From NCBI RefSeq assembly GCF_945859685.1, contig NC_079147.1, positions 139,462,645 through 139,526,644 of the forward strand: a DNA stretch of 64,000 nucleotides, read 5' to 3'. Position numbers and translations under genes: made by a program. Source of the stretch: Eupeodes corollae (Eukaryota; Arthropoda; Insecta; Diptera; Syrphidae). How positions within the stretch are numbered: position 1 is the first letter of the stretch; the number at the start of each line of letters is the position of its first letter. The notes below the pieces were generated by a model that was not told the DNA's origin, made no database searches, and saw nothing but the letters and a program-made list of their open reading frames with translations. Positions 54,868 to 64,000 of this stretch are shown here, one piece after another.

Positions 54868-56875
54868 CTCAAGTAGCACACTGGTGCATATTTTGGTGTA
54901 TGTTCAATAATTTTGGTGCAAAACTGAGAAAATTGAAAAAACATTTAATATTTTGGTGTATTTTTCAAAATGTGCCGGTAATCAAAATACACCATTGACT
55001 TTTCTGTGCAAAATTTTACCATTTTTTTTAAATTCGGTGTACAAAATAAACTGATTCTTAGATGTTTTTATAATACACCATTAATGGTGCATAAAGTTAT
55101 TCGATTCTGAAACAAACCAAAGTTGTATATTTTGTACACTATATTTAGTATATAAAATACACTATCTGAAATGGCAATTATATTTTGGTGGAAGATTTAA
55201 ACCCCGTGGAAATTAAATACACTGAAATAAATGGTGTGAAAAATAAATATGAAAATATTATTGAACTTAGACTGAATATGTTCAGTCTCCATTTAATTGT
55301 TATTTGAAATATAATATATGTTGTAAAGAAAGATCATCTCGTGCATTGTTTATTGTTTTACAGAGAGTTTGGTGTACTATTTTGATAGAATATACTTGAA
55401 TGAATACACCACACAGGGAAGAGGTGTAATTTACACTCTTTTTTGGTGAAATATGTAACCAACAAAGAGAATGGGTCTAATAAATACACTATTTTGGTAG
55501 AATTTGCACCATTCCATACACTGGCAAATTTAAGCGATGCTAGTTAGTGGGAGCCGTGTCGAATGTTGCGACCTAAAGCTTAAAATTAAAACTTAAAAAT
55601 TACTAATGCAAATACATATGTACCTTAATATAAATAAATATTTTTCTACTTCATATGTCTCTAAATATTAATAAATATTTTTACTTCTTATGAACCAATT
55701 TTATTTTTGTTTTGAATGAATTTTTAGACATTTCCTACACCATTTAGAATACATTAAACATAGCGAAAAATATTCCTGTATATATTTTGCACAATGGTGC
55801 ATTTTTTTCATTTCTCCTTTGACTTGGTGATTTTCTATACCATTTTCTCAAATTGATACACATCAGTGAATATTTTGCACAGTTTTCAGCAAAATAAATG
55901 TACCGAAAATAGAAGATGGCATATAATTGTCTCAAGTGGTGTATTTTTTTCTTGTTTTTCTAAATTAGTGCATTTTATTCTCTAGATTCACGAATCAGTG
56001 TATTTTTTACACTGCAGCCATATTTTTCAAAAAATATTAAGGTAAACATGAGATTCCACTGGCCGCCATCTTCAAATTGAAGACTATTATTAATTTTTTT
56101 ATTATATATTTCGAGCGAATAATTCCCCTTTTTTGGTATTTCCGACTCTTTTTCAACAGCACGTATTTAAAAAAAATAAGAACAACCAAAAAACTATGAA
56201 TTTTGAAAAATTAATTTTCACGAATCCATTTAGAAAGCTTTAGTTAAGTAAAATTATTAAGGCGCTCGATTTTTAGATGGGGTAGGTCCGAAAATCAGTC
56301 GACAGAATGTACTTCGTTTTGAAATGAGACATTCAAATTCATATTAATTCATGATTTTATTGCGCACATATTATGTATTAGAATCATAGAAAGATCGAAA
56401 TTCTTTTATATACATTTTCCATCAGGAAATAAATCATGGTGTAAATTTTAATTCATCAAACTAGTTTCATACAAAAGAAATAAACTTCGGTGTATATTTT
56501 GTTTCAAAATGAATTCTGAGTTTTGGATTTTTTACACTAATGGTATATTTAATCCATCAAATCATCGTGTATTTTTCACGCTCTTGGGAAAGATTTTCTA
56601 CTAAAAGTGGTGTACATTTTATACCATTGAGGTGTAAGCGCTTATTTTAAGAACATAATATACACCTCTGGAGTATTATTTATTCTAGTTAATAGAACAA
56701 TTTCTATACCACTAGCACAATTTAAATACCAAAATTCGGTATACTTTTTGCACAGCTGGTGCAAATTTTAAACGGTGACGCGGTGGTGTATTTTTTATAT
56801 TCGAAATGTATATCACGAAAGTGTTAAATATACCCCAAATAATTTGGTGTATTTTGGAATTTTGTGCTACTTGAG
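54868..56875. mobile_element. 2.0 kb inverted-repeat element rich in GGTGTATTT motifs
   Basis: CTCAAGTAGCACA at the left end and TGTGCTACTTGAG at the right form a perfect 13-bp terminal inverted repeat. It sits exactly inside the Tc1 transposase reading. The inside has no ORF of note but dozens of GGTGTA/TACACC-type motifs on both strands, usually within TTTTGGTGTATTTT or AAAATACACC contexts. Only GG can be proposed as duplication. I read it as a non-autonomous DNA transposon of unknown superfamily. Confidence 0.8.
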
Positions 56876-57040
56876 CCACTTTGCGATTGATGTCCCCTTG
56901 TTCCCGATATCGGGATATAATACGCGATATTGTTGATGTTGCTACACAAAACTCCAAAGCGATATCCTGCATTAATCTTCCGTTGTTAGCAGCGTTAATT
57001 ATTGCTACTTTGCATCCAATCGATAGTTGCTTCTATTAAT
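56876..57040 (-). pseudogene. Tc1-like transposase, N-terminal part
   Basis: MQDIALEFCVATSTISRII, then SRYREQGDINRKVA: the first helix-turn-helix and linker of a Tc1-type DNA-binding domain. The reading stops at the inverted-repeat element and continues at 54867. Upstream codons to ~57035 appear to contain the natural start, in broken frame. Confidence 0.8.
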
Positions 57041-57750
57041 TGCATATTCTAATTAATTGAAACCAAAAGAATACATTTTATAAACCTACCTTCCAATTAC
57101 ATATTGCTATTATAAACAGAATGCCTACACAATGGGTACAAAATAAGTTTTTATTTACTTTATTTTATTAAAAAAATATATTTTTTTACGAGCGAGAGCT
57201 CTTTATTCATTCAATTCAAAATTACAACTAACTCTTAAAAACTAAATTTACCTAAAGCTAACTTAACCTATGGGAGCCGCCAGCATCGTAGGTACGTGAT
57301 GGAATGCGCTTGGTGTCATCTTTTGCTTCCAGACATGTAGTCAGCATTTTGACACCTTGCGCGAGTTATATATGTTGTTCCGAAAGAAAACAGTGTTGTT
57401 TGTTCTTCGGGTCGAGTGCGACTGCCGAATTAGTTTTATTATTCAAATTAATCACTTAAAGCTAAGGTCAATGCATCCACTTCCCGTTGGCCTTCGGATA
57501 TTGCAATGTATCGATTGTCAGCGGAAAGTGGTGTTGAATTACATTATGGGTTGCGAAGTAACACATATGTTCCGTCATCAAGTTTGCTGACTTGCATCTG
57601 TGTAACTAACGTGTGGGACTGTGGGAATGATTATTTGGAATCTCGGGAATGGTTGTTTGGGATTATAGGAAAATATTTGTTGCCTTAACTTACACATAAC
57701 CGAAACGGAAAAACAAAATTTTACCGTTACGTTATAAAGCAATAATAATT
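57041..57750. other. Probable insertion in the Tc1-like 5' region
   Basis: No coding match. AATGAATAAAGAG on the minus strand (~57205) and a more GC-balanced tract suggest a solo LTR between about 57110 and 57720, but neither termini nor a duplication were identified. Short plus-strand ORFs here show no recognisable motif. Confidence 0.35.
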
Positions 57751-57793
57751 GATTTTGGTATGACTGTTTGCATTGTTTTTGCTCGCTACTGTA

Positions 57794-58680
57794 TATTAAA
57801 AAAGGCTTACCTCAACAGATACCAGGCACACAGAAATTTTTTGTAAAAGAAAATTATTATCCTGCTTTTCTTTCTTTCTTCTTTTCTTCTTTTTTTTATA
57901 ATTATATATTTTAATTCAATAATTTGGTTTTCCTTTTGCGCACTCGGACTCACACCCAACACAGGGAAAAACCCTTTATTTTTATGTTTGAATTTTTTTC
58001 CTTTTTTTTTTTTTTTTTACATACACAAATTTAGATTAATATATTTTTTTCTTCAAGTTGAAAACCTTTTATTTTTATATATGCATTTTTTTCATACACC
58101 AATTTAAATTGACAATTATTAATATTTTTTGTCAAATAGAAAAATTTCGATGTCATGATGTTTAAGTTGGAACTATTTTGCTCCGACTCCTGGACAGGGT
58201 ACATAAACCTTGACCAGAATGAAGATATACAAAAAGGTGCTTGTACCTATTGTATGCTGCAGTATAGTGCGAAGTTTGTTTTGAACTATTAATGCCCCTT
58301 ACCACTGGTGGGGGGAAGCAATAATAATGAATAACACAGAACAACCTTTTGATCGTAAATGATAAATTTTATTAGCTTACAATACTATTTATACAATAAT
58401 TTTGCTTACTTAGCTAAATTTACAAACTCCTAAAATACACAAAAATAATATGATACATAAAATATAACAAGAAACATAATATATTTCAGCCAGGTAAGTG
58501 CAGGGCATGAATGCAAAAGAAAACTGCTGACTATTGTGAGAAAATTAATTGAATGTGATTTGAAAATAAAGCACACAGAAAAGCTGTTGCTGTTGTCATT
58601 GATTAAACAGAGAAGCTGTTGTAGGGTAAATGTTACAAAATGTTGGTGTATGATAATCGGATGGATTAAAATATACACTT
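57794..58680 (-). repeat. Leader and BEL-like LTR debris
   Basis: 57794-58140 continues the element G leader beyond the Tc1 insertion (T-rich, GCACTCGGACTCACACCCAAC). 58285-58400 resembles the BEL-1 LTR inner region (CCTTACCACTGGTGG, then AAAT/TTTATTAG spacing), so a BEL-type LTR fragment is likely. No genes. Confidence 0.4.
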
Positions 58681-58779
58681 TTCTTTTTTTTTATCTTGTT
58701 CCTTTTTTGATACTTCTTTTTTTCTTGGAAAGAATCTGCGAAAACAAAAATTTATTTTTAGTACTCCCCTATACCGACC

Positions 58780-59364
58780 GAATAATAGGGTTTCCAAGGA
58801 ACCGCGTTGCGTGGGGGGTGTCGTTTTGGTGCGGTTTAGCCACAAGCAGCCTACTAATGGAACGATCACCATCGTATCCCTAAGCCTTTAAAGATATCCG
58901 CATGTTCCCATGTTTATGCAGAAAATTGTGTGTCATTATCCAAAATGGTATACTGTATTCCCATGGTAACAGCAAAGTTCACTCAGAAGGAGAATCCTAA
59001 AAAAACGCGGACGCCGGCCTCTGAGTGGCCAGCCCAACCGTTCGATTTACTATTCGAAATGAATGTCTATTTTCGTTTTAAGATTAAATTAGTTGTTTAT
59101 TGTTAAAGACCTAAAATTGAACTAACTGTAACTTAACTAATATCCTAAAATTACACCTAACGGCGCGCTGTTCACCTACGATGGTGATTTGCATGGTCAG
59201 CGACCATGCTCGTGCGTTAAACCCGTTACTTGACACCCGTCAATCATATTGACCTCCATGCACCGCCACTCGATACCCACTAATCATGGGAACTTATAAT
59301 TTTCCGTTATGATTTGCTTAGCTGGCAAATCATGATCGGCGCTTGTTGGCGCAAGGTGTTAACT
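58780..59364 (-). repeat. D-related leader and 5' LTR fragment (D2)
   Basis: 58830-58985 parallels the D leader (CCTACTAA, ATCCGCATGTTCCCATG, TATTCCCATGG). 59005-59364 parallels the D LTR (AAAAAACGCG, GCCGGCC, ending GGTGTTAACT). The primer site and first LTR bases are deleted. A diverged relative of D, not a duplicate. Confidence 0.7.
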
Positions 59365-59785
59365 AGACTGCTTGTTGATTGCTTCACCCTTTTTTCCGTT
59401 TTCGTTATTGTCTTTCTCTTGTTTCTGAGTTTTCACTTTTTTCCTTATAATTCTGCTACAGTTAATATTTTTCCTTAATAATAATATTTTTAACACTTTT
59501 TTCTTTTTTTTTTTAATCCACCAAATTTAAGTACGTTTCAGTACTCACTTGATCACCTTCACAATGTTCTTCACTGCCTAATCTATTTAATTAATTGATG
59601 TGTCCCCTTTTTATTCTTTCGTTTGTGATATTTTTTAATTCCAAACACTCGCCTATTCGGTATTGGCTCGTCCCTATTTCCATAAATTGCTCTCAAGGCC
59701 ACACGCGTTTGGGACGGTAAACGTGCCGAGTTTTTAAAACTGTTTTGAGTTTTTATTTTTATTACCATGCTCCACGTTGGGCGCC
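59365..59785 (-). promoter_or_regulatory. E1 leader with tRNA-Lys-type primer site
   Basis: The minus strand begins TGGCGCCCAACGTGGAGCAT at the LTR (59767-59786), one mismatch in 18 to the tRNA-Lys(CUU)-type site. 59512-59640 repeats the segment at 53055-53190. A 61-codon ORF (59583-59768) has no recognisable motif. Confidence 0.7.
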
Positions 59786-60157
59786 AATTAATATTTGTAT
59801 GTACCGGGAGATGTTTTTAAAAAGAACTTTTAATTTAATAAAACAATTCTTTTAATTTTAATCTCAACCAGTTTTATTTATGAACTGATGTGTTCTTGTT
59901 GGGTAATGGTTAAAAACTGAACTTCGAAATATTGATCTTCAAATAATTGCATTATTGAATCTTATATATTATAATATTGCGTGGGTGCATAAAGTGCATG
60001 AAATCGATATATCTCCGATTGGCGACGAGCGACGGTGGCTCGACGGATGGATATCTGTGTGCTGGATGTATCGATAGATACTTTTCTGTTGAAAGATATG
60101 ATGTGATGAATGCTCACTTTTGGGTGGCATTTTAAATACAATGTGGATATGTTAACT
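59786..60157 (-). repeat. E-family 5' LTR (E1)
   Basis: 372 bp, AATTAATATTTG...GATATGTTAACT, closely similar to 33530-33912 and to the truncated copy at 26998. The primer site on its inner side makes it a 5' LTR. Followed by TGCG (60158-60161). Confidence 0.88.
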
Positions 60158-60161
60158 TGCG

Positions 60162-60290
60162 CACTACAGTGCCACCTTAACATATATCATAAACATGCGT
60201 CGTAAACTTTCATTGCATTTGTCAATGCCGTACTCCATGAGACGTAAGTATTCCCATCAAAGGGATGCATTTGGCTACTTCTAACCCTTC
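60162..60290 (-). repeat. Probable outer piece of the LTR split by E1
   Basis: CACTACAGTGCCACCTTAACATATAT continues the theme of the D-type U3 end and may join with 26451-26993 across E1. Its border with the internal sequence of element H (near GGGATGCATTTGGC) is not clear. Confidence 0.4.
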
Positions 60291-62046
60291 TCCCCGTGGA
60301 ATTGTAGGATCTATAGTCACGTCCTTATATGGTTCAATATTATCGTGGGGGCACAAAGCGGATAATTGCCTTGTAAGAAGGTCGATTCTGCTATAAGATT
60401 GCCTCCAATCGCTGACATTTAGTTTAGTTAGGTCAAGACTTCGTAGATTTCTGGTTTTTTGAAATTAGGTAAACGAGTTTTCAAAATCTTTTCTTCTGTT
60501 GTTTCTACAAGAGGCAGTATAATAGCTTTAAAGTTTACTTTATTATTTAGGAATATTGATCCTTTTTTTTCGATTATATTAAAATTTAACTTGGGTTCTG
60601 TTGTATTTGTACTTGTTCCGGCGATCATGTCGTTTCTTTCTTCTTGTGCCCGTCTTTGGTTTCGAGTTGTTACTAATACTTTGGTTTCATCATTGGGTTC
60701 AATACGACTTAAGGCGTCAGCATTCGTGTTGAATTTTCCCTTTTTATGTACAATTTTGTATTCGTATTCTTCTAACAAGATTCTCCATCGCATGAGCCTA
60801 GACGTAGGATCTTTTCTTCCTATTAACCATTGTAGTGAACTGTGGTCGGTGATAATAGTAAATTTTCTTCCATAAATATATGGTCGAAATTGTGTCAGGG
60901 CGTAGATTATCGCAAGAAGTTCTTTTTCTGACGTAGTGTATTTGGTTTCCGCCTTGTGAAGAGTACGACTGGCAAAGAAAATTGGTTTATCTTTGCCAAT
61001 GGGACCTTGTGAAAGTACAGCGCCTAATGCGATGTCACTTGCATCAGTGGTTACTTGAAAATCCGGGTATGTTAAAATGGGAGGATTAATAATTTTCTCT
61101 TTAAAAGTTCTGAAAGCCTCATCGCAGAAACTGTCCCAACGAAAAGTTACGTTCTTCTTTAGCAACGTTGTTAATGGTTTTGCTATTTCCGCAAAGTTTG
61201 GGATGAACTTTCGATAGTACCCTACGAATCCAAGGAAATATTTAATATCTTTTGGTTTCTTAGGTACTGGGAACGTATCCACAGCTTTGGTTTTTTCAGG
61301 GTTTGGTTTAATTCCCTCCTCTGAGATAACATGTCCTAAGTAAGTCAGTTCTTTTCTGATAAAATTACATTTTTCGGGCTGAAGTTTGAGGTTATTCTCT
61401 CTTAATCGATTTAAAACCTTGATAAGTCTAGAATTGTGGTCCTTTAAATCATAGCCATAAATAACTATGTCGTCCACGTATACAAAACATTCGCTTCCCT
61501 GCAGTCCCATTAGGACATTATTCATAAGCCGTTGAAAAGTGGCTGGGGCGTTTTTTAGTCGGAATGGCATACAATTGTATTCATAATGACCGAACGGAGT
61601 ACTGAAAGCTGTTTTTGCTTTGTCCTTTTTATCCATAAGAATTTGATGAAATCCTTTTGCTAGATCGAGTGTACTGAAGTACTTAGCTCTTCCCAACTGG
61701 TCTAAGATATCAGTTATATTGGGTATGGGGTAAGCATCTTCGTTTAACTTTCTAAAGTCAACTACCACCCTCCATCGTTTCGTTCCATCTTGACCTGCTG
61801 TTTTTGGAACTAATAGTAAAGGGGAGTTCCACGGGCTGTTGCTTGGTTGTACTACACCATCTTCTAGCATTTCATTCACTTGTTTATGAATTTCCTGACT
61901 AGTACTTTCTGGGAGTCGATAAGGTCTTGTATATAGAGGGGGCTTGTCTTCACCTGTAATAATTTTATGTTCTATAGCGTTTGTATGAGTGAGGTGATCG
62001 CCCTCAAGGTAAAAGAGGCCATTGTATTCGCGACAAATGTCCAGAA
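60291..62046 (-). pseudogene. Element H RT and RNase H
   Basis: 483 codons from the first ATG (60428-61879), and the frame is open upstream to ~62046. RT motifs: WNSPLLLVPK, VVVDFRKLNEDAYPIPN (about four residues shorter than usual), STLDLAKGFHQIL, CFVYVDDIVIYG, FLGFVGYYRKF. RNase H: VTTDASDIALGAVLSQG, TTSEKELLAIIYAL, FNTNADALSRIE. After 60428 another frame stays open (SDWRQSYSRIDLLTRQL) but I do not recognise it, and no integrase follows. The group resembles mdg1/412-type gypsy elements; this is tentative. Confidence 0.85.
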
Positions 62047-62301
62047 TGTTTTTTTTTCATCGGCGTTACAATGTTCGAACTCTAAGAGTTACTCTAATTT
62101 CTTTAACCTATTCTTCACAGGGTCCTTTAAACTATTTGTCTCGATAACGTTATAGTCACGTTTTTCTGTAACCAAATATTTTGCACCTTCTTCTTTACAC
62201 GGTATTTCTACTATTTGTTGTGTTCTCGGCCTTAAAATAATTGTTGCCGTTTGTTCGTTTGATTCTGAATTTTTTATTGACTCCGTCTTATATTTTTTAT
62301 T

Positions 62302-63031
62302 TTAAAATTTTTTATTATGGTTGTGAATGTTAGAGAAATTGGTTCTATTGGTTTCAAGGTAACTATGTGGGATTTGTGAGAAGGTTGGGTTGAAAGCTTT
62401 TGTATGGTTTTTGTCGAGGTTGATTTCCAATGAATCTTTATAATCTGAAACGTCAGTAGATTCCCGTGGTGTGATTTCAGCTTCTATTCCCATATGTTCG
62501 GGTACATCTAGGACTTTAGAATTTGCTGCACCTACGTGGTTTGGTTCCTCTTTCTCATACCTAGTTTTTTCATTGCCGTTTTTACCCTTAGGTTGCACCT
62601 CGAATGGTGTTTTACGGTCTCCTTTCTTCTCGATAACTTCACATTTGGCTACTTTTTCTACCTTTTGGGGTTTAAAAAAATTTTGGCCGTCACATAAACG
62701 CACGACTGCAGCTGCGGTTACTTCCAGCTGTCGTTTTTCATAATCAACCTTACACTCAAACCTGTGGAGAAAATCGTTTCCCAGTATTCCATCATAAAGT
62801 AAATGTATTTTATTCGTAAGTATTTGGAATGGGTGTTCCAAATACGATGTATTTTTTCCGTCACAAATTTCTAATGTTCCCGTTATTTCTCCCATAGTTC
62901 TTACAGATTGGCCAGCTATGGTGGAGATAACACAGGAACTTTTAGAATTTGCGTAAGGTGAGTCGTTTAAAAATGTAGAATATTCTTTTGTTGTCCCTTG
63001 CATTTTAAGACGAATTACTGGACCTTTAAAT
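62302..63031 (-). pseudogene. Element H protease remnant
   Basis: A 339-codon stretch whose middle matches gypsy protease C-terminal text (HLLYDGILGNDFLHRFECKVDY). The expected DTG active site is absent; the place reads YSTFLNDSPY. A charged linker leads toward RT. Frame breaks lie at both ends. Confidence 0.6.
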
Positions 63032-63846
63032 TCAGGGCAGAATTTCAAAATCATTTTTAAATTTATTGGTTTTGAGTATAATGAACTTCGGCAACAATCT
63101 TTTTTTCCAGGGTGGAGTTGCCGATTTGCTCCGCCCCGCATTCGTTTTCCGACTCGATTTTGTCGAGATCGTATTGCGTTTGTGTACACAACAACAGTGT
63201 CGTAATTCATGAGTCGAATTACCTTTAAATGGGTTTTTATTTTGCTTGTCTGTGGGTGCAGAATTATTTGTAGCCATGTTTGCTTGGTTTCGGGAGTGCA
63301 ATAACCGTAAACGACAATCACTCTCAGTATGGTACAACTTATGACAATAGTTGCACTTGAGAGATGGTTCGGTCTTAGTTACGTTTTGGAAGTTTGTGTT
63401 CCGGTAACATGTGGCTGAAGTGTGACCTGTTTTATTGCAAGTCTGACAGATTTTTGATTGGTTTTGCTTGAGTGTGACGAAACACGAAGATGATGTGTGA
63501 CCCAATCTACCACATTTCTGGCAAGTAACCCTTGTGTCGGTATTTCTGTATGTATTTGTGGCTCTGTTTTGTTCAGTGTCTAGCCGAGGAGATTGTGCAA
63601 TGCCATAATCAATGGCTACTTTTAGGTCCATGGCATTGAATGCTTTTACCAGTAATCGTAGTTGTGAGTTCCTAAGTCCGTCTTCGAAGGAGCGTAAAGC
63701 TGTTTGTTTGTCTCCGAAATAAGATAGGTCCGTATTGCTTGGTCGGTCGTACTTTGGTATGTCGCCCTGTTTAATTTTTGTAATAAACGGGTTATTCGTT
63801 CGCCGAAGTCGTTAACGTCTTCCCTCGAGTTTTGTCGCGCAGACAT
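63032..63846 (-). pseudogene. Element H gag: nucleocapsid with three zinc knuckles
   Basis: 63032-63631 has three tandem C-x2-C-x4-H-x4-C knuckles (CQKCGRLGHTSSSC, CQTCNKTGHTSATC, CNYCHKLYHTESDC). 63646-63846 is the preceding capsid end (QNSREDVNDFGERITRLLQKLN). One frameshift separates them. It binds element RNA in the intact family. Confidence 0.8.
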
Positions 63847-64000
63847 TAGCTTAGTTTGTGAGTTTGACCGTGAAACACGTTCTTTAAACTGTCATTCTAG
63901 TTCAGCTACTAGTTCGGCCAATGTGGTTAAAGTTTTGTATTGGGTCAGATCGAAAGCTACCCCTTGTAGTCTTGTTTTGGCAATGCTTAGGAATAAAGCA
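63847..64000 (-). pseudogene. Element H gag, upstream part (runs off the window)
   Basis: Minus-strand text continues the capsid reading with a stop near 63890. The gag start and 5' LTR lie outside the window. Confidence 0.5.

Larger units (their letters stand above)
53852..57791 (-). mobile_element. Tc1-like DNA transposon (DD34E), interrupted
   Basis: Inverted ends CAGTACCGAGCGAAAA (53852) and, reversed, CAGTAGCGAGCAAAAA (57791), flanked by TA on both sides (53850-53851 and 57792-57793). The minus strand carries a transposase split by the 2.0 kb element at 54868-56875. 57100-57740 looks like another insertion, since a Tc1 5' UTR is normally short. Confidence 0.88.

Noticed and set aside
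57357..57688. Plus-strand small genes near 57.4-57.7 kb
   Set aside because: Short, no motif, within a likely LTR insertion in the Tc1-like element.
1..64000. A host protein-coding gene or microbial operon hidden in the cluster
   Set aside because: All long ORFs are retroelement or transposase proteins; no exon-like block with non-transposon character was found on either strand.

Overview
This 64 kb window contains no recognisable host gene. It is a dense, nested cluster of transposable elements from an AT-rich insect genome. Insect origin is indicated by several errantivirus-type Ty3/gypsy elements (LTRs bounded by AGTTA/TAACT-like ends, 4-bp target duplications, gag-pol-env), BEL/Pao elements with a fused env, non-LTR retrotransposons and a Tc1-type DNA transposon. 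A dipteran is my best guess, but the species cannot be named from the sequence.

Layout, left to right. 1-4.0 kb: a decayed BEL/Pao element (BEL-1) in which gag is joined directly to integrase. 4.48-22.67 kb: gypsy element A with TATA target duplications. A's 5' LTR was hit by a non-LTR element (LINE-1, 8.36-21.80 kb) and by a solo LTR (21.84-22.42 kb). LINE-1 was itself hit by a young full-length BEL element (BEL-2, 10.83-19.64 kb, duplication ACTAT, one 2476-codon ORF) and by another solo LTR (21.09-21.56 kb, duplication CATTG). 22.67-26.5 kb: decayed gag-pol of gypsy element B and an env tail. 27-31.7 kb: a second non-LTR element (LINE-2) with an intact 1059-codon ORF2, abutting a broken E-family LTR. 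32-37.7 kb: LTR fragments and the E-family 3' end, whose env is split by a compact LTR-env-LTR element (D, duplication CTCT). 37.66-49.3 kb: element F, whose 3' LTR is split by a nearly intact gag-pol-env element (C, 37.97-44.83 kb). 49.3-53.8 kb: a second A copy (A'), a probable solo LTR, and E-like RT, protease and gag. 53.85-57.79 kb: a Tc1-like transposon split by a 2.0 kb inverted-repeat element made of dispersed GGTGTATTT motifs. 58-60.2 kb: leader and LTR fragments (BEL-like, D-like, E). 60.2-64 kb: a gypsy element (H) with RT/RNase H, protease remnant and a triple-knuckle gag, running off the right edge.

Every orientable element, about 18 of them including nested ones from different families, has its coding sense on the minus strand. 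The cluster is rich in env-bearing gypsy elements. A transcript reading the plus strand would therefore be antisense to all of them. This is the architecture of a flamenco-like uni-strand piRNA cluster and is the main hypothesis I draw from the window. BEL-2 (LTRs identical by eye) appears youngest, then C (a few LTR differences); BEL-1, B, A and the E fragments are old and broken.
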